A stretch of 64,000 nucleotides of DNA. It comes from Ureibacillus yapensis (GTDB lineage Bacteria; Bacillota; Bacilli; Bacillales_A; Planococcaceae). Positions 35,336-47,600 of this stretch are shown here, in pieces. Both the position numbers and the translations under genes were made by a program. A model generated the notes under the pieces. That model had not been told where the DNA came from, did not search any database, and worked only from the letters and a program-made list of their open reading frames with translations. How positions within the stretch are numbered: position 1 is the stretch's first letter; each line of letters begins with the position of its first letter. The stretch lies in the NCBI RefSeq assembly GCF_003515775.1, contig NZ_QWEI01000003.1, forward strand, positions 274,881-338,880. Reading direction: 5' to 3'.

Positions 35336-36163
35336 ATGTCAGATAAAGAACTCCTTAAAGATGGAGTACGGGTTTTAAAAGAAACAAGCCGTACCTTTTA
35401 TATTCCGATTACATTTTTGCAAAAAGAGTTGAAAACCACTGTTGCGGCCGCTTACTTAATGATGAGGGCCATCGATGAAATTGAAGATCATGAGCATTCT
35501 GAAGTGACAAATGAAATGAAATTTTCCATTTTAACGGAAATTAGCATTATTTTAAAAGATTCGCCATTCAATGAACAAAAATATATGGAAATTTTAAAGC
35601 CGGTTCAAGAACTTATGCCGGAAGTAACTTTGCGTTTATCGGATTGGATTAGAATGATTCCACAAGGCGCCGAGGAAATTGTCAAAAACGCGACAAGCGA
35701 AATGGCGGAAGGTATGGCAAAATGGTCAAAAAACCAGTTCCAGGTTCGCACTAAAGAAGACTTGGACGAATATACGTACTATGTCGCAGGCTTGGTTGGT
35801 GTCATGTTGTCGGAGCTGTGGGAATGGCATGCGGGCGTGAAAACGGACCGGGAACTTGCAATCGGCTACGGAAGAGGCTTGCAATTAGTGAATATTCTAC
35901 GCAACCAGGATGAAGATATGAAAGAACGTGGTGTAAGCTTCGTACCGGAAGGCTGGACACGTGCTGATTTATTCGATTATGCTGAGGAGAATTTACAAAA
36001 AGCCGACCTTTATATAAAAGATATCAACAAGCGATCTATCCTGCTGTTCTGCCGATTGCCGCTTGCTCTTGCCCACAAAACATTGGCAGCAATGAAAGCC
36101 GGCAAGGAAAAAATGTCTCGTGCTGAAGTAGAACAAACAGTGGAAGAGATTCAGGTAGACTAA
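35336..36163 (+). CDS. Squalene/phytoene synthase family protein (YisP-like)
   Basis: A 275-residue all-helical prenyltransferase fold. The first aspartate motif is intact (D47-E-I-E-D51 after MMRAI), but the second reads N190-Q-D-E-D194 instead of DxxxD. Other family marks are SRTFYIP, and ERGVSFVPEGW. B. subtilis YisP, which it resembles in length and in this motif, hydrolyses farnesyl diphosphate to farnesol rather than joining two of them. No carotenoid genes (crtN-like) are near, so a YisP-like phosphatase role is more likely than dehydrosqualene synthesis. Confidence 0.8.
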   Translation: MSDKELLKDGVRVLKETSRTFYIPITFLQKELKTTVAAAYLMMRAIDEIEDHEHSEVTNEMKFSILTEISIILKDSPFNEQKYMEILKPVQELMPEVTLRLSDWIRMIPQGAEEIVKNATSEMAEGMAKWSKNQFQVRTKEDLDEYTYYVAGLVGVMLSELWEWHAGVKTDRELAIGYGRGLQLVNILRNQDEDMKERGVSFVPEGWTRADLFDYAEENLQKADLYIKDINKRSILLFCRLPLALAHKTLAAMKAGKEKMSRAEVEQTVEEIQVD

Positions 36164-36271
36164 GAACAAAGAATTTTACTTTTTTCATGTATTTAATGGA
36201 ACTGACGCTTCGGCAAGCAGTCTCCTGGATAAATATGAGCTTTTTTGCCAGATGTGTGATAACTAAAAAAG

Positions 36272-36300
36272 TTGACCCAAAATGATTCATTTTGGGTCAA
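36272..36300 (-). terminator. Terminator of dsdA
   Basis: TTGACCCAAAA (from 36272) pairs with TTTTGGGTCAA (to 36300) around TGATTCA; the minus strand continues with CTTTTTTAG. It lies 13 nt after the dsdA stop. Confidence 0.85.
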
Positions 36301-36312
36301 ACACTTCGCACC

Positions 36313-37632
36313 TTATATTTTTTTATTCAACATTAGCTCCCTTTCGGTCAGAGGCACCATATTGCCGCCCGTAGACCAAACTAAGTGTGTAGCTTTGTCC
36401 ATATTTAAATGGTTCTGACGAATATATTCTTCCCCTTCTTTCATGAGTGAAATTACGCCATAAACTCCTGCATGCGCTGAAGGCTCCATAAAAATTTCTT
36501 CGCGCTCCATCATTAATTTTAAACTTTTAAACAAAAATTCATCGTCTACCGTATAACATCCGCTTAAAACCGGTTCCATCATCTTTCCAACGAATTTTGA
36601 CGCTCTTCCTACTGCCAATCCGTCTGCTTCGGTACGATTGGAAAGCCCTAAATCTCCAACTGAAATTTCATCATGCAGCCCTGTCATCATTCCGACCAAC
36701 ATACATGGCGATTGAGTCGGTTCTCCGAAGAAAAGATGAACATGGTCTCCATAAATTTGCTTTAATCCAAAGGCCACTCCTCCCGGTCCTCCGCCAACAC
36801 CACAGGGCAAATAGACAAATAAAGGATGTTCTTCATCCACCCGAATATTCTCTTCTTTTAATTGTTTTTTGAGTCGCGTAGCTGCCACGGCATACCCCGC
36901 AAATAAATCTCTGGAATTTTCATCATCAATAAAATGGCACATCGGATCAAGCTCTGCTTGCTTTCTGCCTTCTTCTACCGCTTTACTATAATCCGACGAG
37001 TATTCAATTACCTCCACTCCCTTTTCGCGAAGCAACTGTTTTTTCCATTCTTTTGCGTCACTGGACATATGAACCGTGACTTGAAAGCCGAGTTTTGCTC
37101 CCATGATCCCAATGCTTAATCCCAGGTTCCCGGTAGAACCTACCGCGATTTTATATTGGCGAAAGAACTCATAAAATTCTTCTTCGTTAAACTTTGCATA
37201 ATCATCGTTGTATTGTATTAACCTATGCTCGATTGCTAATTGTTCAGCATACTTTAACACTTCATAAATGCCGCCCCGTGCTTTGATTGAACCGGATATT
37301 GGCAATGCGAAGTCACATTTCAAGAAAATTCTGCCTGGTAGTTCTGAAGTATACTCATTTTCGATGGCTTTCTTCATTGAAGGTATTTCTTTTATTTCTG
37401 ATTCAATAATACCTTGCAAACTTTCCGTTTCGGGAAATGCTACTCTTATATAAGAAGAAAAGCGCTGCAACCTTTGTTCAGCTTCCAAGACATCTTCAAA
37501 TGAAAATTGAGATTGGCTTTTCTGTTGTTTTTGTTTCTGTGGGTTGAACCACAACACTGGCTTTGAACTAATAATGTCATTTAATTTTTCGTTTTTCTTT
37601 ATTAAATCGTCTAATTTTTGTTTTTCAATCAT
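36313..37632 (-). CDS. dsdA: D-serine dehydratase
   Basis: A PLP enzyme of 439 residues that turns D-serine into pyruvate and ammonia. The PLP lysine is in [16 protein letters not shown] near residue 118; the phosphate-binding glycine loop is GVGGGPGG near residue 277. Length and blocks match DsdA. GAGGAGAGG lies just before the ATG. Its start overlaps the stop of yqxD by 8 nt, so the two genes are translationally coupled. It probably handles D-serine from cell wall or environment. Confidence 0.92.
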   Translation of the reverse strand: MIEKQKLDDLIKKNEKLNDIISSKPVLWFNPQKQKQQKSQSQFSFEDVLEAEQRLQRFSSYIRVAFPETESLQGIIESEIKEIPSMKKAIENEYTSELPGRIFLKCDFALPISGSIKARGGIYEVLKYAEQLAIEHRLIQYNDDYAKFNEEEFYEFFRQYKIAVGSTGNLGLSIGIMGAKLGFQVTVHMSSDAKEWKKQLLREKGVEVIEYSSDYSKAVEEGRKQAELDPMCHFIDDENSRDLFAGYAVAATRLKKQLKEENIRVDEEHPLFVYLPCGVGGGPGGVAFGLKQIYGDHVHLFFGEPTQSPCMLVGMMTGLHDEISVGDLGLSNRTEADGLAVGRASKFVGKMMEPVLSGCYTVDDEFLFKSLKLMMEREEIFMEPSAHAGVYGVISLMKEGEEYIRQNHLNMDKATHLVWSTGGNMVPLTERELMLNKKI

Positions 37633-38098
37633 GTTTCAACCTCTCCTCTTGAACGGTAGAAATGGCTCGTTCACAAATTTGTCGAAATTTAATTTCAAAG
37701 GTAATATTGTTTTTTTCAGTGCGTTTTTTCGGACCTTTTGTGCGACCACCCGATCGTCTAATTTTTGCACTTTCATAACGAAAAGCAAGCAATTGATCAA
37801 TGTTGTCCGATGTCATTTCTCTTCCATTTTGATCAATGACATATGCGCCTTTCGCTATACACATGGCTGCCAAACCATAATCCTGCGTAATAACAATATC
37901 ATGCTTTTGAATGGCGTTGACTAGCCTAAAATCAACCGAATCGGCTCCTTTCGGCACAGTAATTGTTATTGCATTCTCTCTTTCTATGTTATGGGAAGTA
38001 TCGCAAAACAAGATGGTTTTAATCTCATATCGAGATGAAACGGATAGCGCTATATCAACAACCGGACAGGCATCCGCATCAATTAGCAGTTGTAAAAT
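37625..38098 (-). CDS. yqxD: UPF0178 protein YqxD, apparent ATT start
   Basis: A DUF188/PIN-like protein of about 157 residues. The family's opening block, IDADACPV, is encoded only if translation begins upstream of any ATG: the in-frame codons after the TAA at about 38113 are AGG AGG AGA GGG GCC ATT TTA CAA CTG CTA ATT GAT. ATT at 38098 sits 9 nt after AAAGGAGG; CTG at 38089 is the only other near-start. The first ATG (38011) would remove the conserved core. Other family blocks, [10 protein letters not shown] and [11 protein letters not shown], are intact. Activity is unknown; it overlaps dsdA by 8 nt. Confidence 0.85.
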   Translation of the reverse strand: MLQLLIDADACPVVDIALSVSSRYEIKTILFCDTSHNIERENAITITVPKGADSVDFRLVNAIQKHDIVITQDYGLAAMCIAKGAYVIDQNGREMTSDNIDQLLAFRYESAKIRRSGGRTKGPKKRTEKNNITFEIKFRQICERAISTVQEERLKHD

Positions 38099-38200
38099 GG
38101 CCCCTCTCCTCCTTTAAAAAAATACATATTTTTACTATTTTAGAATAATAATTTCCACCCTTTTTTCTGCCGTTCAACATTTCTTCGACAAAAAATTATA

Positions 38201-38229
38201 TTGAATTGTAAGAAAAATCATACTACGAT
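38201..38229 (+). promoter_or_regulatory. Probable sigma-A promoter of gdhA
   Basis: TTGAAT (38201-38206), a 17-bp spacer, TACGAT (38224-38229), 32 bp before the start codon. Confidence 0.55.
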
Positions 38230-38257
38230 ACATTCAACAACAAATTTTGGAGGTTAA

Positions 38258-39634
<1,377 letters not shown>

Positions 39635-39697
39635 TTTAAATTCAAGAGAAGTAGATTTCGACTGAATCATATTCAAACATAGGGGTAAAAATAAGAG

Positions 39698-39733
39698 CGA
39701 GGATGTTTCGGCAATGAAACATCCTCGTTTATT
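39698..39733 (+). terminator. Terminator of gdhA
   Basis: A 12-bp stem (39698-39709 with 39716-39727) and TTTATTTATT tail. Confidence 0.85.
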
Positions 39734-39841
39734 TATTGTTCCTTTTAAAGGAAAATTTTAGAATTTTCAATGAATAGATGTGCATGTCAATTGTTTATGG
39801 TACAATTTACTTCGTAAACCGGAATATGGGGGGTAAACAAG

Positions 39842-41641
39842 ATGCTGAAAAGAAGTGAAGTGAAGAAGGAAGAGACATGGGATCTATCTTCCCTGTTTGA
39901 AACTGAACTACTTTTTGAAGAAGCAATCAGCAATGTATTGACAGAAGCAAATAAAATAGCAAATCTTCATAAAGGCAATATCCAAAATGCCCAACAGGTT
40001 GTTGATGTCCTTACTGCATATGAGAAGCTGCATGAACAGCTGGTTCTTATTGGGGCATATTCAAGCCTTGCCTTAAGTGTTGACCAAACAAATGAAGAAG
40101 CTCAAATGCGTTCTGCAAAAGTGGGGCAAAAGTATTCAAAAATCAGTGCTCAGCTCTCTTTTATCACAAGTGAGTTGTTAAGGCTTGATAAAACTGTCTT
40201 AACTGATGCAAAAAATCTGGCTCCTCAATTTAACCATTATATCAATCAATTGATTCGCAAAAAACCATATCAATTGCATCCTGAAGCCGAAAAAGCATTG
40301 GCAGCCTTCGGTTCAACTTTTGAAGCGCCTTATGAACTTTACAATACGACAAAATTAGTGGATTTAAAATTTGATGATTTTGAGGTTGATGGTAAAAGTT
40401 ACCCTTTAAGCTACAATTTATTTGAAGGAGATTGGGAATTGGAGAGTGATACGGAAATTCGCCGCACTGCTTTTAAGGCCTTCTCGAGAAAATTAAGGGA
40501 TTACCAACATACAACTGCCAAAACGTATGATATTCATTTAAAAATCGAAAAAACGAACGCAGATATGCGGGGCTACGATTCCATTTTTGATGCTCTGCTT
40601 TTCGAACAGGAAGTTGATCGCACGCTTTATAATCGGCAAATAGACCTGATTACTACCGAATTAGCGCCACATATGCGCCGTTATGCCAAACTTTTGCAAA
40701 AAGTCCACGGTTTGGAGAAAATGACTTTTGCCGATTTGAAAATCTCTCTGGATCCAACTTACGAGCCCACCATTTCAATAGAAGAATCACGCGGGTACAT
40801 GATGGACGGTTTATCCATCATGGGAAAAGATTACACAGCGATGTTGGAGCGGGCCTTCGACGAACGTTGGATTGATTTTGCTCAAAATCAAGGAAAATCA
40901 ACAGGCGCCTTTTGTTCAAGCCCCTATGGCGTGCATCCTTATATCTTGATCAATTGGACCTCGCGCATGAATGAAGTTTTTGTTCTGGCACACGAGTTAG
41001 GCCATGCCGGCCATTTTTATTTAGCCCACCAAGAACAGAATATCTTTAATTCAAGACCCTCTTTATACTTTATTGAAGCTCCTTCTACGATGAATGAGAT
41101 GCTGATGGCAAATTACTTACTGGCAAACTCGGAAGACCCACGCTTTAAACGCTGGGTGATTTCCACGATTATTGCCCGTACTTATTACCACAACTTTGTT
41201 ACGCATTTACTGGAAGCTGCATACCAGCGAAAAGTTTATGAAATCATAGATGACGGGGGCAGCGTTAATGCAACCATCTTGAGCAATCTTAAACGTGATG
41301 TATTGGAAAACTTCTGGGGCGATTCTGTGGAAATAACGGAAGGCGCAGAACTAACTTGGATGCGTCAACCACACTATTATATGGGTCTTTATCCATATAC
41401 TTATTCCGCTGGTTTAACTATCGCTACACAAGTTTCGGGCCGCATCCTGAATGAAGGTCAATCCGCTGTACAGGACTGGACCAATGTTCTAAAGGCTGGC
41501 GGAACAAAATCACCAGTAGAGCTTGCGAAAATGGCTGGTGTCGATATTACCACCGATCAGCCATTGCAAGAAACTATCGCGTTTATCGGTTCTTTAATCG
41601 ACCAATTGGAACAATTAACCCAAGAGATTGAAAACGCATAA
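39842..41641 (+). CDS. pepF: Oligoendopeptidase F
   Basis: An M3-family zinc metallopeptidase of 599 residues that cleaves peptides of about 7-17 residues in the cytoplasm. The zinc site is H384-E-L-G-H388 in VFVLAHELGHAGHFY, with the third ligand in EAPSTMNEMLMANYLL. The start GGGGGGT lies about 8 nt before the ATG. It is monocistronic with a strong terminator. Confidence 0.93.
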   Translation: MLKRSEVKKEETWDLSSLFETELLFEEAISNVLTEANKIANLHKGNIQNAQQVVDVLTAYEKLHEQLVLIGAYSSLALSVDQTNEEAQMRSAKVGQKYSKISAQLSFITSELLRLDKTVLTDAKNLAPQFNHYINQLIRKKPYQLHPEAEKALAAFGSTFEAPYELYNTTKLVDLKFDDFEVDGKSYPLSYNLFEGDWELESDTEIRRTAFKAFSRKLRDYQHTTAKTYDIHLKIEKTNADMRGYDSIFDALLFEQEVDRTLYNRQIDLITTELAPHMRRYAKLLQKVHGLEKMTFADLKISLDPTYEPTISIEESRGYMMDGLSIMGKDYTAMLERAFDERWIDFAQNQGKSTGAFCSSPYGVHPYILINWTSRMNEVFVLAHELGHAGHFYLAHQEQNIFNSRPSLYFIEAPSTMNEMLMANYLLANSEDPRFKRWVISTIIARTYYHNFVTHLLEAAYQRKVYEIIDDGGSVNATILSNLKRDVLENFWGDSVEITEGAELTWMRQPHYYMGLYPYTYSAGLTIATQVSGRILNEGQSAVQDWTNVLKAGGTKSPVELAKMAGVDITTDQPLQETIAFIGSLIDQLEQLTQEIENA

Positions 41642-41647
41642 AGTTAC

Positions 41648-41680
41648 GGGGCTGTCTTCTAAACAGCCCCTTAATCTTTT
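41648..41680 (+). terminator. Terminator of pepF
   Basis: GGGGCTGT (41648-41655) pairs with ACAGCCCC (41663-41670), followed by TTAATCTTTT. Overlaps the end region of the convergent malic enzyme gene. Confidence 0.8.
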
Positions 41681-41686
41681 GCAACG

Positions 41687-42895
41687 TTAGATTACTACTT
41701 CCCTTTTCAGCTGAGGTTGATATAATTCCGAAACACCGGATTCAATTGCAGCTTTCCCAACAGCTTCCGCCACTACTCTTGCTACACGCTCATCCATGGA
41801 ACCTGGAATAATAAAATCTTCGTTTAACTCTTCTTCTGTCACTAGAGAAGCAATCGCTTCGACCGCTGCCAATTTCATTTCTTCGTTAATATCTGACGCT
41901 CTTACATCCAGTGCTCCTCTGAAAATGCCAGGGAAAGCCAGAAGGTTATTGACTTGATTTGGATAATCCGAACGACCTGTCCCTATTACGCGTACTCCCC
42001 AAGCTTTTGCATTATCGTAAGTGATTTCAGGATTTGGATTCGCCAACGCGAAGACAATTGGGTCAGCTTTCATTGATTTGATATGATTTTCCGTTAATAA
42101 GTTTGCAACAGATACACCGATGAACACATCCGCTCCAGCAATTGCTTCAGTCAAGTCTCCCGTAAGGTTTTCTGGATTTGTAAGGGATGCAATATTTTCC
42201 TTGATTGGGTTCATTCCTTTCGCTCTTCCGCTATAAATGACGCCAGTCGAATCACACATCACGATATTATTATATCCAAGGTGAAGCAAGATGCGTAAAA
42301 TGGCAATTCCTGCAGCCCCTGCCCCATTAATTACGATTTTTAAATCTTCTTTTTGTTTTCCGACAATCTTCAAGGCATTCGTCAGCCCAGCTCCAACAAC
42401 AATTGCTGTTCCATGTTGATCGTCATGGAAAACTGGGATATTGCATTCTGCACGCAACCGCTCTTCTATTTCAAAACAACGTGGTGCCGAAATATCCTCT
42501 AAATTGATGCCGCCAAAAGTAGGAGAAATTAATTTAACGGTTTTTACAATCTCATCAACATCTTTTGTATCCAGACAGATTGGAACAGCATCCACATTAC
42601 CGAATTGCTTCAACAATAACGCTTTACCCTCCATTACCGGCAAAGCCGCCTCTGGACCAATATCCCCCAGCCCTAAAACTGCTGTCCCATCCGTTACGAC
42701 AGCTACTAAATTTCCTTTCATTGTATAGTCATATACATGTGCACGATTTTTTTCAATTTCAATACATGGAGCCGCAACACCAGGTGAGTATGCCAAGCTT
42801 AAATCATACGTGTTATTTACAGGCATTTTTGGCTTGATCTCCAACTTTCCTTTAAACTCTTCATGCATTTCAATTGCCTTTTTCATTAAATCCAT
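41687..42895 (-). CDS. Malic enzyme (short MaeB/YtsJ type)
   Basis: Decarboxylates malate to pyruvate with reduction of NAD(P). About 402 residues. Marks: LSLAYSPGVAAPCIEI (entry block), VTDGTAVLGLGDIGPEAALPVMEGKALL with the catalytic lysine, NLEDISAPRCFEIE and FHDDQHGTAIV for metal and substrate, and INGAGAAGIAILRIL for the nucleotide. It lacks the phosphotransacetylase-like domain of long MaeB. Starts at 42895 and 42886 are both possible by ribosome-site spacing. A cre-like box lies about 200 bp upstream. Confidence 0.9.
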   Translation of the reverse strand: MDLMKKAIEMHEEFKGKLEIKPKMPVNNTYDLSLAYSPGVAAPCIEIEKNRAHVYDYTMKGNLVAVVTDGTAVLGLGDIGPEAALPVMEGKALLLKQFGNVDAVPICLDTKDVDEIVKTVKLISPTFGGINLEDISAPRCFEIEERLRAECNIPVFHDDQHGTAIVVGAGLTNALKIVGKQKEDLKIVINGAGAAGIAILRILLHLGYNNIVMCDSTGVIYSGRAKGMNPIKENIASLTNPENLTGDLTEAIAGADVFIGVSVANLLTENHIKSMKADPIVFALANPNPEITYDNAKAWGVRVIGTGRSDYPNQVNNLLAFPGIFRGALDVRASDINEEMKLAAVEAIASLVTEEELNEDFIIPGSMDERVARVVAEAVGKAAIESGVSELYQPQLKREVVI

Positions 42896-43096
42896 CCTAC
42901 ACACCCCATTAGTTAAAATTTAAAAACATTTATATTTTTGTATGATAGTGCTTTAATTTAATAAAGTCAACAGCGCTTTTTCTACAAAACGCAGAATTTA
43001 CAGTATTTAAAGTATCATTTTTTGTAATTTCATCAAATTTATACTCGGTGGAAACATCGATTTTACGCGTGTTTTTTATTATATCTATATAACAAG

Positions 43097-43110
43097 TGTA
43101 AGCGCTTATA
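43097..43110 (-). promoter_or_regulatory. cre-like CcpA site upstream of the malic enzyme
   Basis: TGTAAGCGCTTATA matches the cre consensus TGWAARCGYTWNCW at 13 of 14 positions. The rest of 42896-43352 is AT-rich; ATTTCACAAAC occurs twice near 43190 and 43214. Confidence 0.55.
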
Positions 43111-43352
43111 TTATATTGCAGTTTGATACTACGTATTTTGCTTTGTGAATAAATGCACGTAATGCTTTGTCCAATGTAATATGAAAGATTTCACAAACTC
43201 TTATGTTCAAAATTTCACAAACCTGTATTTTTATTCACAAAAATTTAGAAAAAATTTTTTTCAAATCCAAAGAGAAATGCTACGTACATAAAAAATGTAC
43301 CTAGCATTCACTCATGCAAAATCATCATTCATTTTTATTTTGTTGCTTCAAT

Positions 43353-43740
43353 TTAGATTTCAAGCAATCTATAGGGCACATACGTCTTCCCTTTAAATAA
43401 AATTGGTTTATGTAATAAATTAGATTGTACATCGTTCAAACTATAATGAGTGGAACTACGGGTAATTTTTAAAACAACATCGTTCTTTGCAAGGAGAGCA
43501 CCTTTACCTATAGAACTAACTTTAAAGCCTGTCAAACCTCCGTATTTCTGCTATACCCGGATCTTCAGATTGCACAACAACATCTGGAGAATATTTGGGT
43601 GGATAAATCATAATCTTTGATTATTTAGAATCCATATAAACTGTAATTTTCATTCCTTCAATCAGTTCCATTCTATTTCCTGTATTATCCAAATTAGTCG
43701 ACTTTGCTTCTGCTAAAGGTACAGTTGAATTGTAGGCATA
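43353..43740 (-). pseudogene. Decayed surface or stalk-domain protein gene
   Basis: Three fragments follow each other on the minus strand. The first (about 43740-43624) reads like a beta-domain and ends GMKITVYMDSK with an in-frame TAA. The second continues in the same frame with SKIMIYPPKYSPDVVVQSE and stops after a frameshift near 43545. The third is an open frame of 60 codons with LLHKPILFKGKTYVPYRLLEI, like the strand-rich stalk (copper amine oxidase N-terminal-like) domain; the middle resembles an Ig-like Big2 fold. The 5' end is missing. This was an exported surface-type protein and is no longer functional. Confidence 0.6.
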
Positions 43741-43768
43741 AAAAAAGGATTGTCTGAAAAGACAACCC
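43741..43768 (-). terminator. Terminator of the sulfurtransferase-dynamin transcript
   Basis: GGATTGTCT (43747-43755) pairs with AGACAACCC (43760-43768) with one wobble; the minus strand continues with TTTTTT. Confidence 0.75.
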
Positions 43769-43863
43769 TATCTTTAAAATAAGATTCGCTAAAAGCTTTT
43801 AGCCCTTCATTGGCGCGAAGGGGTTTCTCGAAAAAAATTTAACACCGGCGCTTTTTTTCCAAC

Positions 43864-44670
43864 TTATTTATTTTCCCCTGTTTCAATTTCATGTTCAAGA
43901 ATCCAATCACTATAACTGCCTACATATAGCCTTAGATGATGATAACCAAGGTCAGCCAGCACTGCATACAAGGGGGATGCCGTAACTCCAGACCCGCAAT
44001 AAACAATTATATTTTCTTCCTTATCAAAGGTCTCACGGAGTTTGGCATTCCCATGCAATTCAGAATCTTGTTTTAACTGCTCCCAATCAAAGTTCTTCGC
44101 GGTTGGAATATGGCCGGCAACTTTGTCGATTGCTTCATGTTCTCCGCGATAGCGTTCCCCAGCCCTTGCATCTAGTAAAGTGGCTTTGTCTAATCCATCA
44201 ACCACTTTTTTCACATCATTACGAGCTGCAAATATCGCTTCATTCCAATCCAATGATAGCTTGGACCTTTGAAACTCTTTTACCTCATCTGTAACCTGCA
44301 AACCCGCTTCCTTTAATGCCTGGAATCCACCATTTACAATATAGACGTTCGGGAAATTGGCGAACTTTAACATCCACCAAGCTCTTGCAGCGAATGGCTC
44401 ACCGCCTTGGTCGTAGATATAAATCTGATCTTCATAGGTTAGACCTGACACTTCGAACAGGTTTTGCAGCTGCTCTTTTGAAGGCATGGGGTGTCTGCCT
44501 TCCTTTTTGGCCATATCCGATAGATTTTCTTCCAAGTCCCAGTAAATGGCTCCTTTTATATGCCCTTCACGGAATTCTTGTTTACCCCTGTCCTTTTCTG
44601 CTAAGTGGAATCGCGCATCAATTAACCGTCCATTTGCTGCTTCTTCAGCAGAAACAAAAACTGTGCCCAT
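43864..44670 (-). CDS. Sulfurtransferase with two rhodanese domains
   Basis: A protein of 268 residues of the thiosulfate/3-mercaptopyruvate sulfurtransferase type. Two rhodanese folds: an inactive N-terminal half (LIDARFHLAEKDRGKQEFREGHIKGA) and a C-terminal half with the active cysteine C225 in IIVYCGSGVTASPL. The CGSGVTA loop is nearer to mercaptopyruvate sulfurtransferases than to thiosulfate ones. ATG at 44670 is 9 nt after GGAGG, one base pair past the dynamin stop codon, so it is translated together with dynA. Confidence 0.85.
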   Translation of the reverse strand: MGTVFVSAEEAANGRLIDARFHLAEKDRGKQEFREGHIKGAIYWDLEENLSDMAKKEGRHPMPSKEQLQNLFEVSGLTYEDQIYIYDQGGEPFAARAWWMLKFANFPNVYIVNGGFQALKEAGLQVTDEVKEFQRSKLSLDWNEAIFAARNDVKKVVDGLDKATLLDARAGERYRGEHEAIDKVAGHIPTAKNFDWEQLKQDSELHGNAKLRETFDKEENIIVYCGSGVTASPLYAVLADLGYHHLRLYVGSYSDWILEHEIETGENK

Positions 44671-44671
44671 A

Positions 44672-47600
44672 TTAGTTGACCTCCGCTTTTTGCAACTCAT
44701 TGTAGATAGATTTCCAAGTTTCCAAGCGATCTACCTCTTCAAGCAGCAATCTTTCTGTCTCGATTTGCTGAAGTGCCTGTTTTAGTAAATACTCATTCAT
44801 TGCTTGCGCCGATTGGTCAATAAAATTCGCTGCCCAATTTGTCAACTGGTCCTTTTGCACATCCATATAAACTTGTGCTTCTGGTTTTGTTAACTCTTCC
44901 AAAGCTGCTTTTAAATGTTCTTTCTCATTTTTCTCAAAGAACGATTTTGCATTTTTGAAATAAGATTTAACGGAAGCAAACTTACTCTCATCATCGAACG
45001 GTCCTTTAAAGTCCAATAATGTTGGTTCTTCCAGTTCAAAAGTGATAAAAGAAAAACTTGGATTCTTTTCTTTTAAAGCACGCGCTTCTTCTTTAAAACG
45101 TTCTACAATCTGCTTTTGTATAAATTGTGCCAAGCGGAAATTGGTTACCCGCAATTCCTGAGCAAAGTCAAAACGCAATGCCCCGATCGTTTCTTTTAAA
45201 GCATGTTCCAGCGCCTGTTGGACCGGCATCGAAGAGAAAGTCGACGGGTTATAGCTTTCTCTGAAGAAATCCGGATATCGATAATAGACACGCTGCATCA
45301 CATAGTACAGAAGTTCATCTAGTTCTTGTTTGGCATCGGCTTTTAACATATTTGTCGATGGTTCACTGTATGTTTTTTGTATAGATTGCTCTAACTCAGC
45401 TAATTCTCTTAAACGCTCGTCTTTTCGTTTCAAGTTTTCTTCTGTTTGTGCGATTAAATCCGCCAAACGATTTTGCGTTTTTTCCACTTCTTCATGCAAG
45501 GCTTGTATAGCGATGGCAGCGAGCTCTTCATTTAGGAAATGGTGGAAAGCTTCTTCAAACGGCTCCATACCAGAATTTAATACATTGTCTTCTACTTTTT
45601 CCTGAAGCGCTAGCAAACTGGAAACGCCGAACAGTCGCGGGAATCGTATTCCAAAACGCTGCAACTCGGATTTCACGTAATTTTTCACATCGTTTTCTTC
45701 ATCCGGCGTTGTAGCCAGGTCGATGGCATTTACGATAAAGAACATTTTGTCCAATTCGAATGCATCCTTCACGCGACCCAACTGAATTAAGAATTCACGG
45801 TCCGCTTTGGCAAAGGCGTGATTGTAATATGTGATAAATAAAATTGCATCGGCATTTCGAATATAGTCAAATGCCACCCCGGTATGGCGAGCGTTGATCG
45901 AGTCAGCACCCGGTGTGTCAACCAATGTAACACCCATCCTTGTTATTGGACTATCATAATAAAAGTCAATATTGTCGACAAAGCATGAACGATTTTCTTC
46001 GGCAACAAATCGTTCAAACTCATCCCGAGTAACACGGATGGTTTGTCCCAATTGTGCTTCGTAATTTTTAAACCCTTGGCTAAATGCCCGGATAAAGGAT
46101 TTGTGGACATTTAAACGTTCATCGCTCAATTGCACAGCAAGCCCTTCCTGCGCACGATCAAATGCCTCCTCCAGCGAGTTGATTTTCAGGCCAATCGCTT
46201 CATAAGACCCCTTAATATCTTCAAGAAGCTGTTCTGCTGTTTTCAACTTAACATCGGCTGTTTCATGTGGATGCTCTTTTGTAACAGGGCGAATTTTATT
46301 GATGGCCGCAGTTGTCGGATTCGGGGATACAGGCAACACTTTCGAACCCATTAACGCATTGGAAAAGCTGGATTTTCCGGCACTAAATGCGCCAAATAAT
46401 GCAATGGTAAAGTCTTTCTTTTGTAAACGCTCTACTTTTTTAAGCAAAAACTGTGAAACTTCCTGGAAACCATCTACTTTCTTTACTGCGTTCGCTGTGC
46501 GAATGGCCGCTTCGACAACCTCATCGCCTTTTTGGTTTGGTTGGGTTGTTTGTTGAATGCTTTCTTGTTGTTCTTCCGTTTTTGCTTCTTCGGTTAAAAG
46601 CATGGACGGATCAAATGGCCGAATTTCGTTCAATGCTTGCTCATAGTCATACTGCCACTGGTTATACTGCTGTTTTGCCAAAGAGCGGGTATCTTTTGCA
46701 GCAGCCACAATTTCCCTTTCTGCATTTGCCTTGTATGTGGAAAGCGTGCTTATTGATTCGATTGCTTCTACTTTTTCATTTAATACTTTTAATTTAGCTT
46801 GAACAGGAGCAGAGAAATTTTGGGAAGCTTCTTGCAATACCTCTTTTTGCTGATCTTTCCAGTCTTCCGTTGCTTCCATAAAGTAGCGTTTAGTTGCTTC
46901 CGCTACTCGGTTTGCAAAGTTCAATAATGCATCCCCGGTTACGAGAGAGCCTTGTTTTACTTGTTCTTCAATAAGCGAAAATGGGACATCGAAAGGAAGA
47001 GCATCGATTTTGCCTGATCTTTCGTCCGTTAACGCGCCTGCTTCTTTTAGTGATTGTTTCATTAAAAGTTTTAAATGACCGATGATTTGTGATTGCAAAA
47101 TAATTTTATACTGCTCAAACACTTCTTCTTTGCGGCGCTTTTTCTCTTCTTCCGTTTTCTTTTTTGCGGTGAATAATCCGCCCACTTTAAAGCCCTCTTG
47201 CATGCTTTCCAAGTAAGCTCGCAATTTCTCCCTAAAATCTGCCGGGATGATTGCTGCATTCTCCAAAAGCTCCTTGCGCCGTTCTTTGAACGATTCATTC
47301 CAATTTTCAGCGGAAAACATTTCGGTTTGGAGTTGAAGCTTTTCAAATTGATCAAGCAAATCTTGTCTATTTTCCCACTCTTCCATACTTAAAACGTTTT
47401 CATATTGTTGCTGCAAGCTTTCCGCTTCTTCATCCAAATAAGTGAGGTGTTCATTTTGAAGCTTACGCAATGTATTCTCTGCTGTACTAAGCAACTGCTC
47501 CTGCCAATGATTCATGGAATCCATGACAATTTTTTTTACTGTTTCAAAATCGTTATATGGGTGGTCAAAATCCCTTAATGAAGTAAAGAAGATTCCTTTT

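Noticed and set aside
43190..43260. CodY or Fnr sites upstream of the malic enzyme
   Set aside because: TTCACAAA repeats and an AATTTAGAAAAAATT-like stretch were seen, but they match the consensus boxes too poorly in this AT-rich region.
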